Source: Ignelater luminosus (Eukaryota; Arthropoda; Insecta; Coleoptera; Elateridae). From it: a DNA stretch of 64,000 nt. Where the stretch lies: contig VTPC01004656.1 of NCBI GenBank assembly GCA_011009095.1, forward strand, positions 47,097 to 111,096, read 5' to 3'. Positions 36,425-46,524 of the stretch are shown piece by piece (position 1 is the first letter of the stretch; every line of letters starts with the position of its first letter). The notes under the pieces were generated by a model that was not told the DNA's origin, did not search any database, and worked only from the letters and a program-made list of their open reading frames with translations. A program made the position numbers and the translations under genes.

Positions 36425-39400
36425 TACATAGAGTCTACTGATAAAAGAAAAACTTCGAAGAGTTCATTCATTCACTAATTCTTTCCCAATAATGCTCTTT
36501 TTCTTGAGTTACAAGATCATATAAAAGCCAATTAGGAAGATGATTTCTACATAGTTTACGGTAAGTAAAAGCTGAGGACGAGCGACTGCTCTAGAGTTCC
36601 AGGGAAATTTAGGATTTGAGCAAATTAATTTTTTAGTGTTTGGGTGTCTAGAGAGGATTTAGATTTGAACCTTGTTTGTGTTGCATATGATATTTTATTA
36701 ACAAAGAAGAGGGAAAAATGAAAAGCGAAAGTGCTTTTGTACCACAGACATTTCTTAGTTAGCCTGTGGTAGTCGCTTGGTTGTGAAAGTTTCCTGAGTT
36801 TTCAACTAGAAGACAGAAAGTAAGAATATTATCAATTTAGACGGTCTTTTAATTAGATTTGTCTAAATTAGTTATTTCTAAGGTATGTTTAGCCAAGTCT
36901 AAAAACTTCTCTTTCTAAATACTAGGTGTTTCCGCTTCATTAATTTCAGTGCCTATAAACTTGATGTAATCCAAAATGATTTCTTTTTACTGCAGGCTTG
37001 CAGTTTTAAAATAGGAAATCTGATTTATTCTCAGAAAATGGTCACGAGTAAATCTTTGTATGATATTCGCAAGTTTCTTATCTAAAAATGCAGAGACGTA
37101 CCATATCAAGAGATAGATGAGACGGGCACCATTATTTACCGTTCTTTTTTTGGTTCATCTTCGTAATGAACTTTAATTCCTTTTTTCTTTAATTATGTAC
37201 TAGAGTTCACGAAACTAAGAGAAGTTCCTGTTAGTATCTCACGGACTATTTCAAATTCTTTAACAAGTTTCGTTCGTATTTCTTATCACGATAGCTAGAC
37301 TATTCTTTCCGATAACAGAAGCTGCTCGAAACTAAAAACAGCATGTTGATCTATGAAAGATGTTTTACATGGGTTGTTTATTGTTAAAGGGTAACGCTAT
37401 TTAACATATTTATAGAGATAACGCTTTTCCCCCGTTCTCGACTGAGAGACAATTTTACGAAATATCAAATTTGTAGCTTTATTTTTTTAAAAAAAAAAAC
37501 AAATTATTTGGCAAGGGACTACATTTTACATTCTTACCTCAGAAGCTGTCAGGACTCTGCTTAGGGAAATTGTGTTTAAGAATTACATTTGTTTATGCTA
37601 TCTCGGAACAAACGGTAAACTCGTCCTTTGTTTAGAAATTATATTCAAATTTATTTTTTCTTTGGATAGCTCATCGAAGTGCCTAAAGATCTGAGATAAT
37701 TAATTATCCTTTGAAAAATGATTCAATTTGTTTTAATGTAGATAAATCGTAGTTAGCTAGTTTTTTCTGATATAATTAATGACGGTATCTTCTATTACTA
37801 AAACAGTAGCAAGAAATAGATGGATGATGTTACCAAAATACATAAATAATGCATTTACAGTTAGAATAATGATCGATTCAGAAAGAAAGAATCTTGCCTG
37901 ACCCTGGTTTGGCGGTCATATTCGCACAAAACTGTACGACCTTAGCTTACTGACTGACTTCAAGGTCACTATGCAAATCGTAACTTATTATTACCACCAG
38001 GGTCAGTTACGTTTTGCCTCGAATGGAACCCTACGCAGTACGAGCGTTGCTGCAGATTTAGTGCCAACGCAGTTTTAAGTTATTTATAATTTATCAAACG
38101 AAAAAAAAATAATAAGAAATAATCACTATCTTACCTTTTGTGTTGTTTATTCTCAAAAGAGATTATTACTTTTTATTTTAATAAAATGTTTAGGCCGAAA
38201 GGTTAGTAGCTTTATAAGAATACTTGCTTTATGGTATATTGGCAATATTAAATCCAACATACGCAATCAAGTAAATATCTTAGTTTTATTTGTATAGAAC
38301 TTTCCATATGTTTCCTTATAATTCCTGGCTCGAGTTATAACGAAAATATTTTTGTAATGCAGACTAGTATTACGAAAAATACGTAGGCATAATACGTCAT
38401 TTTGAATTATGCATAACCGGAAACAATCCTTGAATTATATTCGATCTAAACAGTATAAAGAAATCCTATCGAGTTATAATTATACACATGCAGGTCCTAC
38501 CTTATTGTACGATAAGTGTTATAAAAAACTTTTTTAGCTCTTTGTTGTGCCTTCGTTATCTTATAACTTATAAGGCAGCTTGAAATAAACAAATAGTCTT
38601 TTAATCCATTATTATTTACTCAACTTCTATCTACCGTGTCTTCGTTTAAGGATTATATTAATTTTCAATAACATTTCAATATTAAGGGAGAAGGTTAGTG
38701 GGTGACCTCGCCTAACGTGTCTCATCAGACTAATCGTATTCAAATACGCCTCTATAATATAAGCAACAACTATTATGCGTACTGAAGATGTAAACATTAT
38801 TTACATTTGTAGCTCTAACTTGTATTAGTAACATTTATAAAATAGTTAGTAGCTATTAATGTGTTTATATTAGAAAAAGAAGAAAGTTGACGTTACGACA
38901 TCAATAATTTGCATTTTTTTAGATGTTCAAAGACACGTAGATATAGTAAATTTACTTTTTATTTCTGTTCTAGACTATCCATTTTAATATTCCTTATTAA
39001 TTATGATTGATACTAGTTATTGCCAATGGTTCTAATTAGAATGTTTACTAAAGCGTTTGAAGTTACAACAGAATGATACAATTTGTTCTAAACTTAATAA
39101 AGTGGGAATCAAACCTTTGGCGAAACAAACAAAATTCACTTTGCTATTAACTTTGCACTCTCAAATACCTTATATGTTGTTTCAGAAAAAATGGGCATAA
39201 AATTGCTCATTCCCAATGATAATCGTACAGATACCACGACATATTTCCCTTGACTGTCTTTCTCACCCTTCAAGTGAAGTAACAATTTCCCCAACACTTT
39301 TATCTGCACTTAAGCCTTTTCATTTCCTAATTTCCAAAGAAATATAAGCACTGTATCCCGTGTGGTATTCACAACCAGGAAACGTTTAGATTTATAAAAA

Positions 39401-39819
39401 CGCTATTTACGCATTAAAAATTGCCGAAAAACTACTACTCTTATTCTTGAAATCATGGACGCTAACTTCTGGCGAAAATGCGAACTCCAATATTTCTGTC
39501 AAACGCAAGAGTTTGAAACCTATAAATACCTTTTTTGCGTAATTTTTTGCCTGATGGTTGCTACGAGCGCTACTACAATTCGAATAATGCGCCATTTCAT
39601 TAAAAATAAAAAAGGGGTTATCCGATAAGACCGAATTTTGGGCCCACCTGGAACGTGATCCCACCTGTACTGTTTGAAAGACTATTCATAGTAGTTTATT
39701 ATTCTGAAATAAATTTTGTAATATCGGTGTTTCACAACACCATTTTCGCCCTCAAAGATAAGAATTTTTAACATTCTGTACTCAGTATGAATTGTCACAG
39801 AAACTTTATCACTGCACTG
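36425..39819. other. gene-free stretch
   Basis: AT-rich sequence with no recognised gene. It holds a small inverted repeat at 37898-38006 and a moderately CpG-rich tail to about 38080. Confidence 0.35.
37898..38006. repeat. 109-bp segment with 11-bp inverted ends
   Basis: CTGACCCTGGT at 37898-37908 is perfectly inverted as ACCAGGGTCAG at 37996-38006. The segment is richer in GC than its flanks. No matching target duplication is evident, so it may be a small MITE or a chance hairpin. Confidence 0.4.
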
Positions 39820-39979
39820 CATCGCGTGTCTACGTAACAACAGTGTTGCTAGGTCATCCATGAAACGACTTGAACTATGGGTTCTTATATTACAGCACAC
39901 TACTTATTGTTGTTAAAACTACGTTTTCTAGAATTATAACAGTACAAAAAAAAGAAACATTTCATTAAAACTACAGCAG

Positions 39980-40704
39980 TTATCTTTTTAATGTCCTACT
40001 TGCTAGACAGAAAGCTGTGCAGGAATAGTCGAAGCGTCTAGAGCCGAAGAAAAAATGTTGGGCGATGTAAATCGATGGAATCCATGTACACGTAATATCT
40101 CTTGTATTGTTTTGGTTTGGAAACGACCTTAAATAAACTTTATACAATTTACCGTCGATGAAATGTAATGACCTTAGCACCCTAATGAGGTTGGGTTCAT
40201 TAATTTGGTGGCAGTAAATGTATTGGCCGTTTCTATTTTTGACATAAGTATTTCCAGAGATGCTATATTATGACGGGGCATTATCGCCGTGATATATGCC
40301 AGCTGCGATTTCGGTAAGGTTCCATCGTGAGTTCTAGAAAAGTGCAGGAATCTTTGTTGATAAGCCAAAGGCTTTCGCTAGGGGAATACTGTCCCCAAAA
40401 CCATTATCAACAACCAGTATGTTATTATCTTGCAAAAAGGACTGGACAACAATATCATCGATCATGACAGAATTTGATATTTGTTCATCGTTGTTATTTC
40501 CATTTGGAAAGTAAATTCCGTGTATATTGACGATGTAACCATCTGAAAAAAAAACATTGGTTTTAGAAGATTGTAATATTTGTCCATAAAGTATGTCTTG
40601 CACTGGAACTCATAATTCCAGGATTTTTGAATTTGAATGTAAGTGCCGTCACTTCTTCTAGGGCTTGTCTGACACTTTCGATGTATACAGAGTTTACTTT
40701 GCAA
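39980..40704 (-). pseudogene. DDE_Tnp_4-type transposase fragment, left arm
   Basis: The minus strand encodes the core of a DDE_Tnp_4 (IS5/PIF-Harbinger-like) transposase. In order there is SDGTYIQIQKS with the likely first catalytic Asp (codon at about 40650), EFQCKTYFMDKYYNLLKPM, IHGIYFPNGNNND and NNILVVDNGFGDS with the likely second Asp (about 40408). A run of T on the coding strand (about 40545-40554) shifts the frame between the first and second halves. After TKIPALF the sequence jumps over about 300 bp present in the sister copy to RWNLTEIAAGIYHG, then an LRSLHFIDGKLYKVY region. Upstream DNA-binding sequence is absent because the copy starts at the palindrome centre. It is dead. Confidence 0.7.
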
Positions 40705-41567
40705 ATGAAAATAACGACGATACGCATAGATACTAAATTCTATTATGATCCGTGATAGTGATTTCTAGTCCTTTTTTCAAGATAATAACATACTGGTTGT
40801 TGGTAGGAGTTTTCGCGACAGCATCTTCTTTGGCTTATCGATAAAAATACCTGCATTTTTATTTCAGGGGTCATCTCAATTCTTTTTTCTTGAAACCAAT
40901 CGTAGTCGAGAAGTTACAAAAGTAGGCTTGCCATACTATATGTCAACGATCGATTTAAAGGAGATTTTAGATTCTTTCGTTCCTGTGTTGACATACATCA
41001 CGTACCTAGTAGCTTTTGAAGAATTTCGTGTGCATTACTTAATGCATATTTTTCTCTTATATGCTAGAGAAGGGACGACGACTTAGTATTCGTCAACTCA
41101 AAGAAAAGTCGAATCGAATTAGAAAACTGATTGCAGTATCTCAATACGAGCGATAAAGGAATTGTTGATCTTGAAAATTTGGCAACTTTTCCAAGACTCG
41201 CGATGGAAGATCTTGCCGAAATTACAGCGAGTGCGTATCAGATGGATAATTCCCTTAGGACATCCAGCATCTCTTGAAATACTTAAATCAAAAATAGCAG
41301 GACCCAATATGTTTAGTGTCGTCAAACCAGCGATCTCAACCTCATAAGAGTGCTAATGTCATCACGTTTCACCGACGGTAGACTGTATAAAGTTATCTAT
41401 GGTACTTGAACTTTCTAAATCAAAACGATGCAAGAGGTATTACATCTACATGGATTCCATTCAATTCACATTGCCCAACATTTTTTCTTCGGCTCCTGAT
41501 GCTTCAACTACTCTTGCACAGTTGATAATTGCTGTAGTTTTAATGAAATGTTTTCTTGTAAAATTGT
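40685..41567 (+). pseudogene. DDE_Tnp_4-type transposase fragment, right arm
   Basis: This is the inverted sister of the left-arm fragment. After the junction it can be followed with gaps as NNILVVGRSFRDS, where the catalytic Asp of the left copy is Gly. Then come KIPAFLF-like sequence and QFFFLETNRSREVTKVG (the usual NxSRxVTKVRW region leading to the third acidic residue), then a degraded stretch. Next are DLENLATFPRLAMEDLAEI, then LKSKIAGPN and SSRFTDGRLYKV in shifted frames. Several stops and frameshifts make it inactive. It is interrupted at about 41570 by a large insertion; its terminal repeat resumes near 44130. Confidence 0.65.
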
Positions 41568-41569
41568 TT

Positions 41570-42167
41570 GAAGTATCAGAATAGGTTTCTTCCCAAAAAA
41601 GGAGACTACGGCCAGAAAGAATGTTTTTCTGAAATCGTTGTATAATCCATTGCTCACATTCTGATGTTATTGTTTATGCTTAAGATAATTATCAAATTTT
41701 ATTAATAAAGAAAACCTACTTTAAATGAATTACTATATTAAAAACAAAAATTTTTCACAATTTATAATTATTGTATTTACTTCCTAATCTCAGATCTCGC
41801 GATGTTTCAACTTTCGATCTGCTTGTACCTTGCTTAGCAGCAACAAACAAATGCAACAATTGCAACTCGGTTACGTCATAATTTATTACTGTTTACGTTC
41901 ACAGCAGTCTTCGTTCCAAAAATTAAAAACTATTCAATTTTAGATTATAAATATAAGAAATATAAGTATTGCATTCTTACATTTTCAATTAATTAAATTT
42001 AGTTGTAGAAACGCCAATAGAAACATGATGGACAGCGATAGTGATGACTACGACGACGACATAATATTGTTAGATTTTATAAATAAATGGAATGTTTTAT
42101 AGAAATTAAAATTAGAGGGATGTCTCCAGTTTCTAGTCAAAAACCAGACTGACTCAGACTATCCATG
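41570..42167. other. inserted segment of unknown origin in the right palindrome arm
   Basis: This sequence interrupts the right arm of the palindrome and precedes the DD41D mariner. From 42025 a small frame reads MMDSDSDDYDDDIILLDFIN and stops soon after. The acidic start recalls the N-termini of some transposon proteins but is too short to classify. A 5' piece of the same insertion as the Crypton fragment is possible. Confidence 0.3.
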
Positions 42168-42169
42168 TA

Positions 42170-43474
42170 AAGGGTTTTCCAATAAGAGGTGTTATTTTGA
42201 ATAGCCCGCTATTTCGGTAGATGTCACTTTTGAAGCTATCATTTTTTGACATTTGACAAGTAGAAACTACGCCATTAATAAATATGGAACGATACACGCT
42301 TCAACAACGCATTGAAATTATTAAAATTCACTATAAAAATGGTGAAAATTTGGCAGAGACGGTTCGTAAAACTCGAACATTTTTGGGTCACCGTGAAGCA
42401 CCTTGTCGGACCGCAATACAGAAATTGGTGAAAAAATTCGAGCTCTTGGGACAAGTTAGTGATGTGAAGAATAAAACCCGTGCACGTCGCTCAAGAACAG
42501 CCGAGAATATTGCTGTTGTAGCCAAGAGTGTTAAAGAAAACCCAGGTTTGTCCATTCCTCGTCGTTCTTTGGAATTAGCCATTCCACAAACGTCATTACA
42601 CCGTATTTTGCATAAAGATTTGGGTCTTAAGGCTTATAAAGTCCAGTTAACACAAGAACTCAAGCCGGCCGATCATCAACAACGTCGTGTCTTTGCTGAT
42701 TGGGTCGTTGAAATGCATGAAAATGATCCAGAATTCCATCGAAAAATCATCTTGAGTGATGAGGCCCATTTCCACCTCGGTGGCTTCGTCAACAAGCAAA
42801 ATTGTCGGATCTGGGGCTCAGAAAATCCAAGAGTTATTGTTGAAAAGTCTCTCTATCCTCAACGTGTGACTGTTTGGTGCGGTTTATGGTCCGGCGGAGT
42901 CATTGGACCTTACTTTTTCGAAAATGAGGCTGGAGCAACAGTTACGGTGACTGGATTGCGCTATCGAGAGATGATTAACGATTTTTTATGGCCGGAATTG
43001 GATGGTATTGATCTGGACAACGTTTACTTTCAACAAGACGGCGCTACGTGCCACACAAGCAACGAAACCATTGATCTTTTACGGAAAAAGTTTCCGGACC
43101 GTGTTATCTCTCGAAGAGGTGATCACAATTGGCCACCGAGATCTTGTGATTTAACACCTTGCGACTTCTTTCTTTGGGGCCACGTGAAAGAGAAGGTCTA
43201 CGCCAACAGCCCAGCGTCGATTCAAGACCTCAAAGATGGAATTCGTGAGGCTATCGAGGACATAGGGCAGCCACTTTGCGATTTGGTTATGGAAAATTTC
43301 ATGAAAAGGATATTGTCCTGTAAGCGTGGTCGTGGTGGTCATTTGCCTGATGTTATTTTCCACTATTAACGGCATACCTTCCTCTTTATAATGAAATAAA
43401 CATCCGATCATTTATATTAAAAAATGGCACTTTTCTTTGAATATCAAAATAACACCTCTTATTGGAAAACCCTT
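42170..43474 (+). mobile_element. complete DD41D mariner-like element, 1305 bp
   Basis: Perfect 31-bp inverted repeats (42170-42200 and 43444-43474) begin AAGGGTTTTCCAATAAGAGG. TA duplications flank both ends (42168-42169 and 43475-43476). The single gene is complete and uninterrupted. Intact TIRs plus an intact ORF are the two structural requirements for an autonomous element, so this copy looks young and potentially active. It inserted into an older composite of a DDE_Tnp_4 palindrome and a Crypton relic, which agrees with it being the most recent arrival here. Confidence 0.96.
42284..43369 (+). CDS. DD41D mariner-like (rosa/Visitor-like) transposase, intact
   Basis: A complete 361-residue transposase that would cut and re-insert the surrounding element at TA sites. 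The N-terminal part (about residues 1-125) is the DNA-binding region. It starts MERYTLQQRIEIIKIHYKNG, contains a basic RARRSR linker (66-71) and a second helix-turn-helix around 92-118 (IPQTSLHRILHKDLG). The catalytic triad is D159 (ILSDEAHFHL), D252 (YFQQDGATCH) and D294 (TPCDFFLWG), with 41 residues between the last two. That gives the DD41D signature of the rosa/Visitor-like lineages. The length is usual for the group, and there is no stop or frameshift. The ATG at 42284 is the first in frame and lies 83 bp inside the TIR. No intron is seen. The exact subfamily assignment is from spacing and motif style only. Confidence 0.95.
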   Translation: MERYTLQQRIEIIKIHYKNGENLAETVRKTRTFLGHREAPCRTAIQKLVKKFELLGQVSDVKNKTRARRSRTAENIAVVAKSVKENPGLSIPRRSLELAIPQTSLHRILHKDLGLKAYKVQLTQELKPADHQQRRVFADWVVEMHENDPEFHRKIILSDEAHFHLGGFVNKQNCRIWGSENPRVIVEKSLYPQRVTVWCGLWSGGVIGPYFFENEAGATVTVTGLRYREMINDFLWPELDGIDLDNVYFQQDGATCHTSNETIDLLRKKFPDRVISRRGDHNWPPRSCDLTPCDFFLWGHVKEKVYANSPASIQDLKDGIREAIEDIGQPLCDLVMENFMKRILSCKRGRGGHLPDVIFHY

Positions 43475-43476
43475 TA

Positions 43477-43712
43477 TTTACTTCATAAAGATTTGACGTA
43501 ATAGATACATATTTCTTTGAATGTTAATTTATAGTTCTGTTGCTAATGAACCATTTAATGACCCATAGGCACATGGGCTATTGGAAACATTTTTATGGCC
43601 ATCTTTATATTTTAGTGGTGGATACAGGAACAAATGACACGTTTTTACTAAAATAACATCATAAACCTAACTTTGAAAGCAATACTGGAAATTAAATCTA
43701 ACAATATTAATA
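43477..43712. other. sequence between the mariner and the Crypton fragment
   Basis: AT-rich continuation of the insertion in the right palindrome arm. No motif was recognised. Confidence 0.3.
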
Positions 43713-43985
43713 ACGTGCACGCCACCGGATTTGCAAAAAGTGGCTGATAATGCAATAGGAAATTTAATAGCACAAAAGTCAGCTACAGATTATAATAGGA
43801 GGTACAAACAGTTTTCTCTATGCAAGAAAAATAACGTGGAAAAATATACGGAAAATGTGCTTATTGCATACTTCTCAGAGAAATAAGAATCTGTTAAATC
43901 TCCAAAAATATGAGATCGCAACTTATTAACTACAGTTAATATACATAAAAATTAAAATATGTTAAAATAATACATTGATACTGTG
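43713..43985 (+). pseudogene. Crypton-like tyrosine recombinase N-terminal fragment
   Basis: The plus strand reads PPDLQKVADNAIGNLIAQKS, ATDYNRRYKQFSLCKKNNVE, KYTENVLIAYFSEK and then a stop. The frame resumes after a shift with TTVNIHKN. This matches the layout of the SAM-like core-binding domain at the start of Crypton-type tyrosine recombinases found in many invertebrates (KSxxxYxxxYxxF, VxxYTENVLLAYFxE, then LWxxYSMLRxTIN). The catalytic domain with the R-H-R-Y residues is missing and stops are frequent, so this is a dead fragment. It lies downstream of the DD41D mariner inside the interrupted palindrome arm. Cryptons lack terminal inverted repeats, so no borders could be drawn. Confidence 0.6.
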
Positions 43986-44736
43986 TTGTTTACAATTAAT
44001 TATGTTCAAGGTTCGATTATTTATTTGTTTTTTCTTTGATTAAATTTTAGGATTTCAGAAAAAAATTAATATTTTCCTCGTCATAAAAAGGTGAACTCCT
44101 CTGCCTTGATAAATAAATAACTATTTCTGTACGTTATAGTTCTAAAAAACGTAGTTTTAATGTCCTAGTCCACAAATCACCATTGCACCCGCATTACGAC
44201 GCTAGCGTTCTACGAAATGAAGCAAGTAGTGTGCTGCAATATAAGAACCCAGCGTTCAAGTCGTTTCATGAATGAACTAGGAACGCTACGTTGTTATCTA
44301 CACACGCGATCTAGTCGGTCATGAAAGAATGTCGCGAAGCACAAACTACAGTTTTCTGTACAATACCTTGAGCAATCAGAGGCCATCACACGTATGAACC
44401 CCCCAAAGGTTGTCATTTGTTGATGCTCATTCAAAACTTTGTTTTGTTAATATTTATGGCGATCTCATAACTCCGCATCAAACAACTAGCTCAGAGTGTA
44501 TTTGATCTTCTCTAACAAAAACTGACTCTAAATTTCCGCACGCATTTAAGATTTTCGCTAGTCAAAAGAATAATCGGCCACAGCTGTAAACGACCTGTAA
44601 CCAACTTTTTAAAGTAGAAATTTTTACAAAAATAATAGATGCAGCAGTATTACATTAGGCATCATCGTATGCTAACGTAAGAGGTAAATTAGGACTAAAA
44701 TAAATTAAAACACTAGTTGAAGCTAACTTTCTTTAA

Positions 44737-46524
44737 AAGCCCTATTCTGTAACTACATTCTTTCTTCTTTCGATTTTCGTTACAAATGAATTCGTAATAT
44801 TCTCAACGATTTTCGATAGAGTTCGTATTCAGTAATCAAGTATATACGAAATCGTAATTTATTACGCTAACGAAAACGTCGATATTTTTAGCCAGAATAT
44901 GTAGTATGCTGTGGAATAATTTCCGCCATCTAGCGAAATTCGTCGTAAATGCTTGTGTTGGCTCTTTATCTATGTCACACGTACAAGAGTCTGTGTGTCT
45001 TTCCTTCCTTACACAAGATCATGCTGTTCTCTTATAATATAACCTCACTCAGGTAACTTCAGCTAACCCACGTGCACCAAATTAATTAGAAAATACCAAT
45101 ACCATACAGAAAATTAATTAAAATTATTTGCAGTGAAATTGTCTCTTATTGCTCTTCTTTCATTGAAAAATTCATTTTCCACAACTGATATATTTACAAG
45201 TATTTCTTCATTTTCTTCAAGGGGTTCCTCCTCTACCTGAGGCAAATTCTGTTAGTTACACATGTTATGCAAAACACTGCAAGCATGAATAATCTTCCCA
45301 GCTCTTACAGGATCATAATGTAGGATGCGATGATGTAAAAGGCAATGAAATTTCATTTTCCAGATACCAATACATCTTTCAATGGTAATTCTAGCTGAAG
45401 CGAGTCTCCTATTATAATTCCCTCGTGGAGTATTAGCGGCTGGAGTAAAAAGCCATGGCTGCAGAGGATATCCTGAATCACCTAGTAACCTCGATGATCT
45501 TTCTCCATGTTGATACTGTTGTATCAAGTGCTGATATATTGCTGATGTTGACCATATAGCAGCATCATGTACTGATCCAGGTTATCTTTCATTAACTGCT
45601 AATATTTTAAGATCGGCATCACATATGACTTGGCAATTAATGCTGGGGTAGCCTTTTCTGTTAATGAAAGGTCGGCCTGGGAATTCTTTATCTTCAGCAG
45701 AAGGTGCTACAATTCCTATGTGCGTGCAATCAATAACACCAATTACACCTGCAAATTCAAATCTTTCATAAAACCAAAGTTTATTATGCTGTTTTGCTTG
45801 ATTTGTTGTTGGAAATTTAACCCAAGTATTTAACAAATGGGTATAAATTGCATTCGACACAAGATTTATGTACCTACTAACACTTGCTTGGCTAAGCCCA
45901 AATAAGTGGCTTGTACCCACACTTTTTTGGTATGAGCCATAAGCATAAAAAAATAATGCCGACAATATTTTAATTGTGGGGAGAATTGCAGTACTTCTTT
46001 CTGTTTGTAGAAACGGGCCAAGTCTATTACATAAATCTCTTGCCAATTCACGTGTAAGCCTAAAAAGCAGCATAAAATTTGGTTCGGTAGATGAAAAGGG
46101 TCACTTGCATCTGTAAGTTGACGATTTTGAATACGAACGTTTGCTCTAAACTATTAATAAAAGTATTCAAAAGAGATGATAGACGGTGTCATATTGTATT
46201 GTTTGACTTACCTGTTTGCGTTTGCTCCAAACTCGTTTTCAAATAGTAAAAATACAAAGTTACCATCCATTTCGTTCAGGAACAATTCGAGATCATACCA
46301 TTCACTCGCATTATCTCTGGTAGAAATAATAATTTCTGTTGGTGTGTACCTAACGAATGATGGACAGCTATCATACGAAAACTCAAACGAAACAATCCTT
46401 CATCCAACCCTTTTACGATTTCGTTAAGCATTAAGATCCTACTGAATACGAGTTTATCAACTTTCTGAATTTTTAGTCATGAAGATTCGATAAATGGTTA
46501 CGAACTGCTTACTGGATAGGCATG
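44737..46524 (-). mobile_element. PIF/Harbinger element with long degenerate TIRs, about 1.8 kb
   Basis: Inverted similarity links about 44737-44862 with about 46408-46524. The outer parts are GCCCTATTCTGTAAC and, inverted, GCCTATCCAGTAA. The inner parts are TCGTATTCAGTA and ACGAAATCGTAA on both sides in the same order. TAA outside each end (44734-44736 and 46525-46527) would be a 3-bp Harbinger-type duplication, but the outermost bases are diverged and the exact borders are uncertain. The element encloses a Harbinger transposase gene on the minus strand. Confidence 0.7.
45252..46270 (-). pseudogene. PIF/Harbinger (DDE_Tnp_4) transposase with intron, frameshift and nonsense codon
   Basis: Related to HARBI1. 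A first exon (ATG at 46270 to 46212, MDGNFVFLLFENEF) ends in AG/gtaagt. A 66-nt intron (46146-46211) ends tttag, and the spliced frame continues with NVRIQNRQLTDASDPFHLPN. A shift of one base near 46072 moves into the main frame (LLFRLTRELARDLCNRLGPF). That frame holds a helix-turn-helix (GLSQASVSRYINLV) and the first catalytic Asp in GVIDCTHIGI. A TAA at 45582-45584 replaces the residue before PGSVHDAA. The frame then continues with the second Asp in LLGDSGYP and the catalytic Glu in ITIERCIGIWK, and ends at 45252. All three catalytic residues survive, so two small lesions disable an otherwise complete gene. The companion Myb-like protein of Harbinger elements was not found. Confidence 0.9.

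Larger units (their letters stand above)
39820..44322. mobile_element. head-to-head inverted duplication of a DDE_Tnp_4 transposon 3' half, with nested insertions
   Basis: The minus-strand sequence from about 40700 down to 39820 and the plus-strand sequence from about 40685 upward are diverged copies of one another in opposite orientation, meeting near 40684. Both carry the same transposase region, then a shared AACATTTTTTCTTCGGCTC block, then a GTAGTTTTAATGAAATG block. Both end in a shared terminal segment with AAGTAGTGTGCTG, then AATATAAGAACCC, then GTTCAAGTCGTTTCATG, then CACGCGAT. The left terminal segment is 39820-39940; the right one is 44130-44322. The right arm is split by about 2.5 kb (about 41570-44128) containing a mariner and a Crypton fragment. 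The left arm lacks about 300 bp that the right arm retains (about 40870-41170). Outer borders are approximate and no target duplication was seen. Confidence 0.75.

Noticed and set aside
43151-43411. Minus-strand frame over the end of the DD41D transposase
   Set aside because: Antisense to the intact transposase, without motifs of its own.
45630-45833. Plus-strand 67-codon frame within the Harbinger element
   Set aside because: Antisense shadow of the Harbinger transposase.
46176-46427. Plus-strand 83-codon frame considered as the Harbinger Myb-like protein
   Set aside because: It has no SANT/Myb tryptophan pattern and lies antisense to the transposase first exon and intron.
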